DNA of 64,000 nucleotides from Geothrix paludis (GCF_022808815.1 NZ_JAKZLC010000002.1:434001-498000); one strand, 5' to 3'. Shown: positions 15,907 to 25,726, counted from the first letter of the stretch. Translations and numbers: made by a program. The notes: generated by a model not told the origin, from the sequence alone.

Positions 15907-16749
15907 ATGCCGCTGATCTCCGCTTCCGACCTCCGCGACCGCCTCGCCTCGATCCGCCTGCTGGACGCCCGCCAGGATCCCGCCGACTATGCCGCCGGCC
16001 ACCTGCCTGGAGCCTTCCACGCGGACCTGAACCGCCAGCTCAGCGCGGCCAGCGATCTGGACCACGACCCGGCCCGGGGCGGGCGCCATCCTCTGCCGCC
16101 CCTGGCGCGCTTCGCCGCCCAGCTCGGCGCCTGGGACATCGGACCGGACACCGAGGTGGTGGCCTACGATGCCGCGGGTGGAAGCAACGCCTCTGCCCGG
16201 CTCTGGTGGATGCTGCGGGCGCTGGGACATGAGCGGGTCGCCGTCCTGGACGGGGGCCTGCCCGCGGCCCTGGAGGCTGGCTTGACATTGACTGTCGATA
16301 TTCCCACCGCGAGCACCCTTCCGCCCCATCCCGCGGACCGCTGGCGGCTGCCCCTGGTGGACGCGGAAGCGGTGGAGGCCATCCGCCGCGACCCCGCGCG
16401 GAAGCTGATGGACGCCCGCTCCCCCGAGCGCTGGCGCGGCGAGAACGAGACCCTCGACCCCGTTCCCGGCCACATCCCCGGATCCGTGAACCTCTACTGG
16501 GCCGACAACCTGGGCCCCGATGGCCGCTTCAAGTCCCCGGAGGCCCTGCGGGCCCAGTACGAGGCGGCCCTGGGCGGCGTGTCGCCGGATCGCCTGGCCA
16601 TCCACTGCGGCAGCGGCGTCACCGCCTGCCACAACCTGCTGGCCATGGCCGTGGCCGGCCTCCCGGGCGCGGCCCTCTACGTGGGGAGCTGGAGCGAGTG
16701 GTGCCGGTCTTCACGAGAGAAAAGCGGGCCCACGAAGGACACGAAGTAA
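15907..16749 (+). CDS. Two-domain rhodanese-type sulfurtransferase
   Basis: A 280-residue protein with tandem rhodanese domains. The N-terminal domain (YDAAGGSNASARLWWMLR) lacks a catalytic cysteine. The C-terminal domain has the active-site loop HCGSGVTACHN, of the thiosulfate or mercaptopyruvate sulfurtransferase type. It transfers sulfane sulfur to thiols or cyanide in the cytoplasm or periplasm. After the usual GSWSEWC end, the last residues (GPTKDTK) and the stop are encoded by the left arm of a period-9 repeat element. The native C-terminus therefore seems to have been replaced by repeat sequence. Confidence 0.88.
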   Translation: MPLISASDLRDRLASIRLLDARQDPADYAAGHLPGAFHADLNRQLSAASDLDHDPARGGRHPLPPLARFAAQLGAWDIGPDTEVVAYDAAGGSNASARLWWMLRALGHERVAVLDGGLPAALEAGLTLTVDIPTASTLPPHPADRWRLPLVDAEAVEAIRRDPARKLMDARSPERWRGENETLDPVPGHIPGSVNLYWADNLGPDGRFKSPEALRAQYEAALGGVSPDRLAIHCGSGVTACHNLLAMAVAGLPGAALYVGSWSEWCRSSREKSGPTKDTK

Positions 16750-16851
16750 AGAAGGTATGGCCGCGAAGAAAGGTCGACGCCACCCGCTCCACCTGCCCCA
16801 TCCCCCTTCGTGTTCTTGATTCATGTCTTGGTGCCCTTCGTGGAGATCCTT
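16730..16851. repeat. Period-9 hairpin element (b), CACGAAGGA type
   Basis: The left arm CCACGAAGGACACGAAG (16730-16746) pairs with 16827-16843 at 15 of 17 positions. Units of about 9 nt (CACGAAGGA) recur in both arms. The right half, 16805-16851, read on the minus strand, aligns with the left half of element (d) (47571-47615) at about 41 of 45 positions plus a 2-nt gap. The left arm is identical to the right arm of (d). Elements (b) and (d) are therefore copies of one dispersed repeat. The left arm overlaps the end of the rhodanese gene. Confidence 0.85.
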
Positions 16852-16857
16852 AAATCT

Positions 16858-18048
16858 ATGAATCCCTGGCGCGGCCTCCGAGGCCTCCCCCGCGAAGTGT
16901 GGCTGGTATGTGCCAGTACGCTGGTGAACCGGCTGGGTACCATGGCCCTGCCCTTCCTGGTGCTCTACCTCACGGAAGCCCGCCGCTGGACGCCGGAGCA
17001 GGCAGCCTTCGGCATGATGGTCTACGGCACCGGCGCGCTGACGGCGGGCCCCTTCGCCGGCCGGCTGGCGGACCGTCTGGGTCACGTCCGGGTGCTGAAG
17101 GCCAGCCTCTGGATCTCCGGCGCGCTGATGCTGGTGCTGCCCTTCGCGGGCGCGCGCCCCCTCCTCTTCGTGCTCATCTTCCTCTGGGCGGCCTTCACCC
17201 AGGCCTTCTGGCCCAGCGCCATGGCCCTGCTGGCGGACCTCGCCGCGCCGGAGCAGCGCAAGGCGGTCTACGCCCTGCACCGGTTGTCGGTGAACCTGGG
17301 CATGGCCGTGGGCCCGGCCCTGGGCGGCGTCATCGCCCACCACAGCTACACCTGGGTGTTCTGGACCGACGGCCTCAGCACCCTGGCCGGCGCCGTGCTG
17401 CTGGGCCTGCTGTTCACCGCGGCTCCCCGTCCCACAGCTCCCCAGGGGCATGCGCCGGGCGCGAGCCCCTGGCGGGACCGCCGCCTGGCCTTCCTGCTGC
17501 TGCCCTTCATCCCCATGCTGATGGTGTTCTTCCAGATCGAGGGCACGCTGCCGCTCTGGGTGGTGCGCGACCTGGGCCTGGGCAGCCGCTTCTACGGCCT
17601 GCTGTTCACCGTGAATACCCTCCTCATCGTGGCCCTGGAGGTGGCCCTCAACCTGGCCATGGCCCGCTGGCCCCATGGACGCCAGCTCTTCCTGGGCTCG
17701 CTGTTCCTCGCCTTCGGCTTCGGCCTCACGGCCTGGGCCACGGGACACGCCACGCTGATCCTCACCACGATGATCTGGACCTTCGGCGAGATGACCCTCT
17801 TCCCGGCCATGAGCGACGCCGTGGCCACCCTGGCCCCGCCAGATCGGCGGGGCGAGTACATGGGCCTGCTCTCGCTCTGCTTCGCCGTGGGCCTGGCCCT
17901 GGGCCCCTGGCTGGGCGTGCTGGCCTACGCCAAGGCCGGGCCGCGGGCCCTGTGGATCGCCACCTTCGGCATCTCCCTCGCCGCGGGCCTGATGCTGGCG
18001 AGGTTCCGGACGCCGATGACCCAGAAGGCGCCTGGACCGACCGGCTAG
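16858..18048 (+). CDS. Major facilitator superfamily transporter
   Basis: A 396-residue, 12-segment membrane protein. The MFS loop 2-3 motif is recognisable in GRLADRLGHVRVLK, and a related motif occurs in the second half. Similar proteins (MdtH-like) export drugs or small metabolites by proton antiport, but substrate and direction cannot be deduced. The ATG at 16858 follows a period-9 repeat. GGAG within the repeat lies 12 nt upstream, so translation initiation may be weak or may depend on the repeat. A permease gene follows 42 bp later. Confidence 0.88.
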   Translation: MNPWRGLRGLPREVWLVCASTLVNRLGTMALPFLVLYLTEARRWTPEQAAFGMMVYGTGALTAGPFAGRLADRLGHVRVLKASLWISGALMLVLPFAGARPLLFVLIFLWAAFTQAFWPSAMALLADLAAPEQRKAVYALHRLSVNLGMAVGPALGGVIAHHSYTWVFWTDGLSTLAGAVLLGLLFTAAPRPTAPQGHAPGASPWRDRRLAFLLLPFIPMLMVFFQIEGTLPLWVVRDLGLGSRFYGLLFTVNTLLIVALEVALNLAMARWPHGRQLFLGSLFLAFGFGLTAWATGHATLILTTMIWTFGEMTLFPAMSDAVATLAPPDRRGEYMGLLSLCFAVGLALGPWLGVLAYAKAGPRALWIATFGISLAAGLMLARFRTPMTQKAPGPTG

Positions 18049-18090
18049 AATGGTCTCCAGCGGGAACATAGCGGGATTCGGGAGGCGCCC

Positions 18091-19314
18091 ATGGGGGTTC
18101 TCGAATTGCTCAAGGAAGCCCTGGTAGCCACGGCGCGGAACAAGCTCCGGGCCATGCTGACCATGCTCGGAATCATCATCGGCGTGGGCGCCGTCATCGC
18201 AATGATCGGCATCGGCGAGGGGTCCAAGCGGGCCTCGGTCGCGATCATCCGGAACATGGGCTCCAACATGCTGACCATCTTCCCGGGTGCCCCCGGAACC
18301 CACACCCACCATGGCCCTCAGGCCATGGGCAGCGCCGAGATCCTCAAGGACGACGACGCCGCGCTGATCCAGACGGAGCTGCAGGATTCCAGCGTGCGGG
18401 CCGCGACGCCCCAGGTCCAGACCACGCGCCCGGTGATCTACCAGAACGCCACCTTCATCACCCATGTCCAGGGGACCGGGCCCGAGTTCCAGACCATCCG
18501 CGCCTGGGAACTGGAGGCCGGGCGCTTCTTCACCGAAGGCGAAGTGAAGGGCCAGGCCCTGGTCTGCGTCATCGGCCAGACCGTCAAGGCCACCCTCTTC
18601 CCGTACGGGGATGATCCGCTGGGGCAGACCATCCGCGTCGGCACGCTCCCCTTCCAGGTCGTCGGGCTGCTGGAGCGCAAGGGTGCCGGCATGTGGGGCG
18701 ATCAGGACGACCTCGTCGTGGCCCCCTACACGACGGTGATGCGCAAGGTCATGGGACGGACCACCATCCAGCGGATCGTGGTCAGCGCGCACGAGGGCGA
18801 GACAGGCCTCGCCGAGGCGGAGATCACCGCCCTGCTCCGGCAGCACCTGAAGGTGCCCCTCAGCCAGGTGACGCCCTTCAACATCCGGAAGCAGGACGAG
18901 ATGGTCCAGGCCATGGAGCGGCAGGCAGGCATCCTCACGGCCCTTCTCGCGGTCGCCGCAAGCATCTCCCTGGTGGTCGGCGGCATCGGCATCTCGAACA
19001 TCATGCTCGTGAGCGTGACCGAGCGGACCCGGGAGATCGGCATGCGCCGGGCCGTGGGCGCCACGAGACGGGCCATCCTCTGGCAGTTCCTCTCGGAGAC
19101 CGTGGCCCTCGCTGGGCTTGGCGGGGTCCTCGGCGTCGCGCTCGCCTTCGTGGCCATCGCCCTCCTGGCCCGTTTGCAGGTCCCGGCGGTCACGGAGGGA
19201 TGGGCCATCCTGCTGGGCCTGGGCTTCAGTGGCGCGGTCGGCCTCGTGGCCGGCCTCCTGCCCGCGCTGAAAGCCGCCCGCCTGGACGTGATCGACGCGC
19301 TGAGATACGAGTGA
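18091..19314 (+). CDS. MacB/FtsX-type ABC transporter permease
   Basis: A 407-residue permease with one N-terminal membrane span (residues about 16-40, MLTMLGIIIGVGAVIAMIGI), a large periplasmic MacB-type domain, and three C-terminal spans with the FtsX signature (ERTREIGMRRAVGA). It ends in ALRYE, like its paralogues at 25727 and 28421. The ATPase domain that is fused in MacB is absent and no separate ATPase gene is in the window. The start has GGGAGG at 5 nt. It converges on the acyl-CoA synthetase gene with a 6-bp gap. Confidence 0.9.
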   Translation: MGVLELLKEALVATARNKLRAMLTMLGIIIGVGAVIAMIGIGEGSKRASVAIIRNMGSNMLTIFPGAPGTHTHHGPQAMGSAEILKDDDAALIQTELQDSSVRAATPQVQTTRPVIYQNATFITHVQGTGPEFQTIRAWELEAGRFFTEGEVKGQALVCVIGQTVKATLFPYGDDPLGQTIRVGTLPFQVVGLLERKGAGMWGDQDDLVVAPYTTVMRKVMGRTTIQRIVVSAHEGETGLAEAEITALLRQHLKVPLSQVTPFNIRKQDEMVQAMERQAGILTALLAVAASISLVVGGIGISNIMLVSVTERTREIGMRRAVGATRRAILWQFLSETVALAGLGGVLGVALAFVAIALLARLQVPAVTEGWAILLGLGFSGAVGLVAGLLPALKAARLDVIDALRYE

Positions 19315-19320
19315 GCGGGG

Positions 19321-20958
19321 CTACTTCAACGCCTCCGTGGACTTCATGCGCTGCCGCAGGACGTACTTCTGGATCTTGCCCGTGGAGGTCTTGGGGATGG
19401 GGCCGAAGACCACCATGGGCGGCACCTTGAAGCGCGCCAGGTGGGCCCGGCAGTGGGCGATGATGTCCTCCTCCTTCGTCGTGGCGCCGTCCTTCAGCTC
19501 CACGAAGGCGCAGGGCACCTCGCCCCACTTGGGATCAGGCTTGGCCACGATGGCGGCCACCAGCACGTCGGGGTGGCGGTAGAGCACGTCCTCCACCTCC
19601 AGCGAGGAGATGTTCTCGCCGCCGGAGATGATGATGTCCTTGCTGCGGTCCTTGATCTTCACGTAGCCGTCGGGCTCCAGCACCGCCAGGTCCCCGGTGT
19701 GGAACCAGCCGCCGGCGAAGGCCTCCTCCGTGGCGGCGGGATTCTTGAGGTAGCCCTTCATGACGATGTTGCCGCGGAACATGATCTCGCCCATGGTCTG
19801 GCCGTCGGCAGGCACGGGCTGCATGGTGGTCGGGTCCATCACGGTCATGGCCTCCTGCAGCAGGTAGGGGATGCCTTGGCGTCCATTCAGGCGGGCGCGC
19901 TCGCCAAGGGGCAGGTCGGCCCACTCTTCCCGCTTCACGCAGACGCCCGCGGGGCCGTAGGTCTCCGTGAGGCCGTAGACGTGGGTGATGCTGAGGCCCA
20001 GCTTCTCCATGCCCTCGATGATGGCGGCCGGCGGCGCGGCCCCGGCCACGGCGGCGGACACCGGGTGGCCCAGGCCCTCGGGGATGAGGTGGGCGGCGTT
20101 GATGAGCATGCCGAGGACCACGGGGGCCCCGCAGAAGTGGGTGACGCCGTGGCGCTGGATCAGGTCGAAGATGGCCTTGGGGTCCACCTGGCGCAGGCAG
20201 ACGTTGACACCGGAGAGGGCCGCCACGGTCCAGGGGAAGCACCAGCCGTTGCAGTGGAACATGGGCAGGGTCCACAGGTAGACCGAGTGGGGCGGCATGT
20301 TCCAGCTGAGGACGTTGGCCACGGCGTTGAGGTAGGCGCCCCGGTGGTGGTAGACCACGCCCTTGGGGTTCCCCGTGGTGCCCGAGGTGTAGTTGAGGGA
20401 GATGGCGTCCCACTCGTCCGCGGGCAGCCGCCACTCGAAGTCGGGATCGCCCTCCCGGAGGAACTGCTCGTACTCGATGGAACCCAGCAGGTCGCCCTTG
20501 GCCGCCGGATCGTCCACGTCCACCACCAGGATCTCCCGGACCTCCAGCAGCTCCAGGGCCCGGCGGATGGTCGGGGCGAAGTCCCGGTCCGTGAGCAGCA
20601 CCTTCGCCTCACCGTGCTTGAGCATGAAGGCGATGGATTCGGCATCAAGGCGGGTGTTGAGCGTGTTGAGCACGGCCCCGGCCATGGGCACGCCGAAGTG
20701 GGCCTCGAACATGGCGGGCACGTTGGGCAGCATGGCCGCCACGGTGTCTCCGGGCTGGACACCCCGGCGGATCAGGGCCGAGGCCAGGCGCCGGCAGCGG
20801 GCGTAGGTCTCGGACCAGGTGATGGTCCGGTCGCCGTGGACGATGGCCTTCTTGCGCGGGAAGACCATGGCGGCGCGCTCCATGAAGGTGAGCGGCGACA
20901 GCTGCACGTGGTTGGCCTGGTTCTTGTCTAGACCCGTGGCGAAGGGGTTGAGGCCCAT
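19321..20958 (-). CDS. AMP-dependent acyl-CoA synthetase
   Basis: A 545-residue adenylate-forming enzyme. The AMP-binding motif reads YTSGTTGNPKG, followed by YGLTETYGP, the hinge region GYVKIKDRSKDIIISGGEN and the catalytic lysine motif PKTSTGKIQKYVLR. These ligate a carboxylic acid to CoA via an acyl-adenylate. The sequence resembles medium- to long-chain fatty-acyl or plant acyl-activating types, and the actual substrate is unknown. The ATG at 20958 is favoured because GGAGG lies 6 nt before it. The ATG at 20964 directly abuts the GGAGG. Confidence 0.92.
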   Translation of the reverse strand: MGLNPFATGLDKNQANHVQLSPLTFMERAAMVFPRKKAIVHGDRTITWSETYARCRRLASALIRRGVQPGDTVAAMLPNVPAMFEAHFGVPMAGAVLNTLNTRLDAESIAFMLKHGEAKVLLTDRDFAPTIRRALELLEVREILVVDVDDPAAKGDLLGSIEYEQFLREGDPDFEWRLPADEWDAISLNYTSGTTGNPKGVVYHHRGAYLNAVANVLSWNMPPHSVYLWTLPMFHCNGWCFPWTVAALSGVNVCLRQVDPKAIFDLIQRHGVTHFCGAPVVLGMLINAAHLIPEGLGHPVSAAVAGAAPPAAIIEGMEKLGLSITHVYGLTETYGPAGVCVKREEWADLPLGERARLNGRQGIPYLLQEAMTVMDPTTMQPVPADGQTMGEIMFRGNIVMKGYLKNPAATEEAFAGGWFHTGDLAVLEPDGYVKIKDRSKDIIISGGENISSLEVEDVLYRHPDVLVAAIVAKPDPKWGEVPCAFVELKDGATTKEEDIIAHCRAHLARFKVPPMVVFGPIPKTSTGKIQKYVLRQRMKSTEALK

Positions 20959-21115
20959 GGTCATCCTCCAAGGGAGCAGTTCGCGGCGATGGTGTGCGGG
21001 GTGATCTGGTTGCAAGCCTACCCCGGGATCCGGGGCCTCACAACGGCCACCCGCCACCCGGGGCCGCGATCCACCCTGCCCCTCCAGCGCGGCACGGGTG
21101 GTCTCTCTGGCTGGG

Positions 21116-21697
21116 CTAGGTGTGCCGGTCGAGCAGCGTCAGGATGTCCGACGTGGTCCCGATTTCTCCAAGCCGCGGGAAGATGGTACCGACCGCCCGT
21201 TCATGGGCTTCCGCCACGCGGTCCGTCATCGCGTCCACGGCGAAGGCGAGGTGGTACGACCGCTCCCAGGCATCCCGTGCCGTGGACTCCACCCCGATGC
21301 TGGTGGCGATGCCGCAGAGCACCAGGTTGGTGATGTGCCTGCGACGCAACTGCAAATCCAGATCGGTACCGTAGAAGGCGCCCCACTGGCGCTTCTGCAC
21401 CAGGATGTCCCGCCGCGGATCGGCGCACAGCTCCTCCAGGTAGTCCGAGAACCCCGGGGCCGGCGCGCCTGCGGGCGGGGGCACATCGGTCCGGGTGCGG
21501 ATGACATCAAGGCGATCCTCCGCCCAGCCCACTCGGACGAGCACGACGGGCCGCGCCCGCTTGCGGAAGGCGTCAACCAGCCGGACCGCGTTCGCGATCA
21601 CCTCCCGTACCGGGTGGACGACCGGCATGGCGACGATGCCCTTCTGCAGGTCGATGACGACCAGAGCGGTTCCCGGATCCAGGGTTGTCACGGGCAT
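21116..21697 (-). CDS. Isochorismatase-family cysteine-less hydrolase
   Basis: A 193-residue protein with the isochorismatase/nicotinamidase fold. The catalytic Asp is in ALVVIDLQKGI and the Lys in VQKRQWGAFYGT. The position of the usual nucleophilic cysteine (TNICVE in nicotinamidases) is glycine here, in ATSIGVESTARDA. This is seen in isochorismatase-like hydrolases that do not use a thiol, so nicotinamidase activity is unlikely. The start has GGAG upstream. There is no siderophore or phenazine gene nearby to suggest a substrate. Confidence 0.85.
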   Translation of the reverse strand: MPVTTLDPGTALVVIDLQKGIVAMPVVHPVREVIANAVRLVDAFRKRARPVVLVRVGWAEDRLDVIRTRTDVPPPAGAPAPGFSDYLEELCADPRRDILVQKRQWGAFYGTDLDLQLRRRHITNLVLCGIATSIGVESTARDAWERSYHLAFAVDAMTDRVAEAHERAVGTIFPRLGEIGTTSDILTLLDRHT

Positions 21698-21787
21698 GGG
21701 GCGCTCCTCCGGGTCTGGCCAGTCATTCGATCATGGCCTCCGCCGGGAACCAATGCCCGGAGAGGTGGGACCTCCCGTCAGGCGCGA

Positions 21788-22198
21788 TCACTCCCGGATC
21801 AGATCCCGACGATCCACCAGCTTGAAGACCCGCCCCTTACACCGGGCCGCGGTGGGCTCGATCACGAGGTCGGTGGGGGCGATCCGCTCGGCCTTGGCCT
21901 TCCCCCTCACCATCGGGAACAGGAACACCTGCTCGATCTCGCGGAACTCCTCCCTCCCCTCCGGGAACATCACGTACCGCACCAGCCATTGGGTTTCGCC
22001 CGCATAGACCTCGTAGCCATAGTGGCGGCAGTCCGGGTCGGCCAGGGCATGGGAGTCCAGCCGCACCCAGTCCGGGGGCGCGGGTTCTCCCCGGTACGCG
22101 GGGATGGTGCCGGAGAGGTGGACTCCGGCCGGCTCCAGGGGCGGAGCGGCCTGCGCGGAAGCCAGGGCCACCAAACAGGTCAGGAGGGTTTCGAGCAT
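21788..22198 (-). CDS. Hypothetical exported protein, 136 residues
   Basis: Not recognised. The ATG at 22198, with GAGG 7 nt upstream, opens a signal peptide (MLETLLTCLVALASAQA). The mature part contains two cysteines (PDCRHYGYEVY and ARCKGRVFKLV) that could form a disulfide. It is beta-rich and carries YGYEVYAGETQWLVRYVMF. It is probably periplasmic. A longer in-frame start at 22276 would hide the signal peptide. Confidence 0.65.
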   Translation of the reverse strand: MLETLLTCLVALASAQAAPPLEPAGVHLSGTIPAYRGEPAPPDWVRLDSHALADPDCRHYGYEVYAGETQWLVRYVMFPEGREEFREIEQVFLFPMVRGKAKAERIAPTDLVIEPTAARCKGRVFKLVDRRDLIRE

Positions 22199-22299
22199 GG
22201 GAAGGCCTCGTCGAGGGATGTGAAATTCCCGTCTCAGAGGCCTATTTTCCCATTTCCCCGAGACCATGTCAGTCACGGGGTTGTGACTTCGAGGTTCGA

Positions 22300-23511
22300 T
22301 CAGGCCTGGAGCACGGCCTCGAGCTGGTCCACGGCCCAGTCGACCTGCTCCTTGGTGATGACGAGGGGGGGCGCCAGGCGGATGGTGTCCACGTGGGTGT
22401 CCTTGCAGAGCATGCCGCGGTCCTTGAGCAGGTAGCAGTACTTGCGGGCGCCGCCGGCCTCGGGCTTGAGCTGCACGCCGGCCCAGAGGCCGATGACGCG
22501 GACCTCCTTGAGCTTGTCGGTCTTCATGCCCTTGAGGCGGGCCTCCAGGTGCTTGCCCAGCTCGGCGGTCTTCTCCACCAGCTTCTCGTCCACCAGCACG
22601 TCGAGGGCGGCGCTGGCCACGGCGCAGGCCAGGGGATTGCCGCCGTAGGTGCTGCCGTGGATGCCGGGGGTGAAGACATCCATCACCTCGTCATTGGCCA
22701 GGAAGGCGCTCACGGGGTAGTAGCCGCCGCTGAGGGCCTTGCCGATGGTGACGCCGTCGGGGCGGATGCCCTCGTGCTCGAAGGCGAAGAGCTTGCCCGT
22801 GCGGCCCAGGCCCGACTGGATCTCGTCCAGCACCAGGAGCAGGTTGTTCTGGTCCGCCACCTCGCGCAGGCCCTTGAGGAAGCCCTTGGGCGGGATGATG
22901 ACGCCGCCCTCACCCTGGATGGGCTCCATGAAGATGGCGCAGGTGTTCTTGTTGACAGCCTTCTTCACGGCGTCGAGGTCGCCGTAGGGCACGATGACAA
23001 AGCCGGGCGTGAAGGGGCCGAAGCGGCTGGTGCTGTCGGGATCCGTGCTGAAGCCCACGATGGTGGTGGTGCGACCGTGGAAGTTGCCGTCGGCCACGAT
23101 GATCTCGGCCTTGCCGTACTCGATGCCCTTCTTGTCGTAGCCCCACTTGCGCATGGCCTTCAGGGCGGTTTCGACGGCCTCGGCCCCGCTGTTCATCATC
23201 AGGGCCTTCTGGAAGCCCGTGAGCTTGCAGAGCTTCTCGAGCAGGGGCGGGAACTGGTCGTTGCGGAAGGCGCGGCTGGTGAGGGCCAGGGTCTTCACCT
23301 GGGCGATCATGGCCTCGCCGATCTTCGGGTGGTTGTGGCCCTGGTTCACGGCGGAGTAGGCGGCCAGGAAGTCCATGTACTTCTTGCCGTCCACGTCGGT
23401 GAGGAAAACGCCCTCGCCCTTGGTGCAGACCACGTCCAGCGGATGGTAGTTGTGGGCGCCGAACTGGTTCTCCTGCTGGATCAGGGCTTCGGACTTGGTG
23501 GAAGTGGCCAT
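22300..23511 (-). CDS. rocD: Ornithine aminotransferase (class III, PLP)
   Basis: A 403-residue class-III aminotransferase. The N-terminus (ENQFGAHNYHPLDVVCTKGEG) closely fits the ornithine-oxo-acid transaminase type. The PLP motif LLVLDEIQSGLGRTG and the Schiff-base lysine in GVTIGKALSGGYYPVSA are present, as is HGSTYGGNPLACAVA. It converts ornithine and 2-oxoglutarate to glutamate semialdehyde and glutamate, linking arginine and proline metabolism. The start has GGAG at 5 nt. The upstream 227-bp gap is shared with the divergent YIP1 gene and holds no clear promoter by eye. Confidence 0.93.
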   Translation of the reverse strand: MATSTKSEALIQQENQFGAHNYHPLDVVCTKGEGVFLTDVDGKKYMDFLAAYSAVNQGHNHPKIGEAMIAQVKTLALTSRAFRNDQFPPLLEKLCKLTGFQKALMMNSGAEAVETALKAMRKWGYDKKGIEYGKAEIIVADGNFHGRTTTIVGFSTDPDSTSRFGPFTPGFVIVPYGDLDAVKKAVNKNTCAIFMEPIQGEGGVIIPPKGFLKGLREVADQNNLLLVLDEIQSGLGRTGKLFAFEHEGIRPDGVTIGKALSGGYYPVSAFLANDEVMDVFTPGIHGSTYGGNPLACAVASAALDVLVDEKLVEKTAELGKHLEARLKGMKTDKLKEVRVIGLWAGVQLKPEAGGARKYCYLLKDRGMLCKDTHVDTIRLAPPLVITKEQVDWAVDQLEAVLQA

Positions 23512-23738
23512 GGGATCTCCGAAAGGGGAAGGATGAAGAGGCTCTGGGGGAAAAGGCCCATTTTAGGCCCGGCGGGCCAGTCCACCAGGATTCCCCGGAA
23601 GGTCTTGACGAAGTGTCATTCCCGGAAAGACCCGCTTCCGCGCCGCAGACGGGAGATGGACGGGAGATCTGGCCATCACAAGAAGAGGTGAGACAATGCC
23701 GTCTTCTATCCCTGCCGCCATGCCCCTGGAGACTCCCC

Positions 23739-24479
23739 ATGACTGAGCAGCCCTCCTCCCTGTACGGCACCCAGCCCGAATCGCCCCGACCGCAGCCGCC
23801 GGGCCTGGTGGACCAGATCGCCGGCGTGTTCACGGCCCCCGTGGAGCTCTTCCAGCGCCTCAACAAGGCCCCCAGCTGGGGCTGGGCCCTGGGCGCCATC
23901 ATCGTCGTCAGCCTGGTGGTGGCCGTGATCTGGGGCCTGAAGGTGGACGTGGACGAGATGCTGCGGCCCATCCTGGAGCGGAACCCCCAGGTCCAGTCCG
24001 CCCAGATCGACACGATCATCGAGATGCAGAAGAAGTTCATCATGCCCTTCGGCATCCTGGGCGCCCTGTTCGGCACCCCCGCGGTGCTGGCCGTGCTGGG
24101 CCTCTTCTACTGGCTGGTGGGCAAGGCCCTGCCCCAGGATGAGAGCCCCTCCTACCTCCAGGCCTTCAGCGCTGCGGTGGTGCCCGGCCTGGTGAAGCTG
24201 CCCCTCATGCTCCTCATCGCCGCGATCTGCCTGATGCGGCCCATCGGCGGCCTCACGCCCGATCGGATCGCGCCAACGTCCCTGGGCTACTTCCTGCGCC
24301 CGGAGAGTCTGCGCCTCCAGGCCGCCCTCTTCAACGTGGAGCTGTTCCGGCTGGCCGAAGCGGTCCTGGCCTTCCTGGCACTCCGCTACCTGGTCCGCAT
24401 GAAGACTGCCGGCGCCCTGATCTGTGTGCTGCTGCCCCTGCTCCTCTCCCTCGGCTTCGGCCTGATGAGGGCGCAGTAG
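23739..24479 (+). CDS. YIP1-family integral membrane protein
   Basis: A 246-residue protein with a short proline-rich N-terminus, the YIP1 entry motif (GLVDQIAGVFTAPVELFQRL), and about five hydrophobic segments. The ATG at 23739 has GGAG at 7 nt. The gene ends exactly one base before the adaptor gene at 24480 (TAG followed by ATG). It heads what looks like a transporter operon, and may therefore assist membrane placement of the efflux complex, but this is inference. Confidence 0.8.
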   Translation: MTEQPSSLYGTQPESPRPQPPGLVDQIAGVFTAPVELFQRLNKAPSWGWALGAIIVVSLVVAVIWGLKVDVDEMLRPILERNPQVQSAQIDTIIEMQKKFIMPFGILGALFGTPAVLAVLGLFYWLVGKALPQDESPSYLQAFSAAVVPGLVKLPLMLLIAAICLMRPIGGLTPDRIAPTSLGYFLRPESLRLQAALFNVELFRLAEAVLAFLALRYLVRMKTAGALICVLLPLLLSLGFGLMRAQ

Positions 24480-25726
24480 ATGGCCTCCAGGAACACCAAG
24501 CTCCTCCTCAGCGGCGGCGCCGCCCTCCTGGTCCTGATCGTCCTGGGTCTCGCCTTCGGCGGCGCCCGGGACGAGGACAGCGCCTACTCCTGGGACGCGG
24601 TGGGCCGCGGCGACATCCGCGAAACCATCAGCGCCAGCGGCGAGATCCGCGCCAAGACCCAGATCAACATCGGCACCTCCGTGGCCGGCGAAATCAAGGC
24701 CATCCACGTGAAGGACGGCCAGGACGTGAAGGCCGGCGACCTGCTCGTGACCATCGACCAGGAGCGCCTGAAGCAGGCCATGGTCCAGGCCCAGGCCGCC
24801 GTCGAGGCCGCCCGCCAGGACGCCTCCCGCCTGGAGGCCGCCATGAAGCGCTCCGTGGACAGCTTCCCCCGCTATGAAGCCCTGCGCCGGGACGGCCTCA
24901 TGTCCGACGAGGACTTCCGCCAGCAGAAGCTGGCCAAGGAGAGCGCCGTGCTGTCGTACAGCAGCGCGCGCGCCGCCGTGGCCCAGAGCGAGGCCAACCT
25001 GAAGGGCATGCAGGACGGCCTCTCCAAGGCCACGCTGCGCGCCCCCATCACGGGCCGCGTCACAAGCCTCAAGGCGGAGAAGGGCGAGACGGCCATCCCT
25101 GGCATGAGCAACCTGCCCGGCGCCACGCTCATGATCATCTCCGACATGAGCGAGATGCAGGCGGAGATCAAGGTCAACGAAAGCGAGGTGGTCCGCACCA
25201 AGGTGGGCCAGACCGCCCAGGTGACGGTGGAATCGCTGCCCGGCAAGCTCTTCCAGGGCTCGGTCATCGAGGTGGCCACGGGCACCGAGAAGACCGGCAC
25301 CGACGCCAACCTCTACAAGGTGAAGGTGGTGCTCCAGGGCCATCGGGAGGATCTGGACAACCTGCGGCCCGGCATGAGCGCCCGCGCCGTCATCCTCACC
25401 CACGAGGTCAAGGGCGTCCTGCGCGTGCCCCTCCAGGCCGTGTTGGAGCGCGAAGGCAGCCTGGAGGAGGCCCAGAAGCAGGGCCTTCTGGCCCCGGCGT
25501 CGCGCAACATCGTGATGGTCTTCCGAGGCGGCAAGGCCGAGGAGCGCACCGTGCAGGTGGGCATCGCCAACACCCAGTTCTTCGAGCTGAAGGAGGGCCT
25601 GGCCGAGGGCGACAAGGTGCTCACGGGCCCCATCCGCAAGCTGAAGGAGTTGAAGGACAGGGCCTCCGTGAGTCTGCGGGTCAGGTCCGACAGCGAGCTG
25701 GCCCGGACCAAGGACGTGAAGAAGTA

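Noticed and set aside
16711-18846. 711-residue minus-strand open frame
   Set aside because: It is low-complexity (His/Gln/Gly/Glu-rich) antisense to the MFS transporter and permease, which have clear domains.
23706-25403. 565-residue minus-strand open frame
   Set aside because: It is a shadow of the YIP1 and adaptor genes, with His/Gly/Gln-rich sequence and no recognisable fold.
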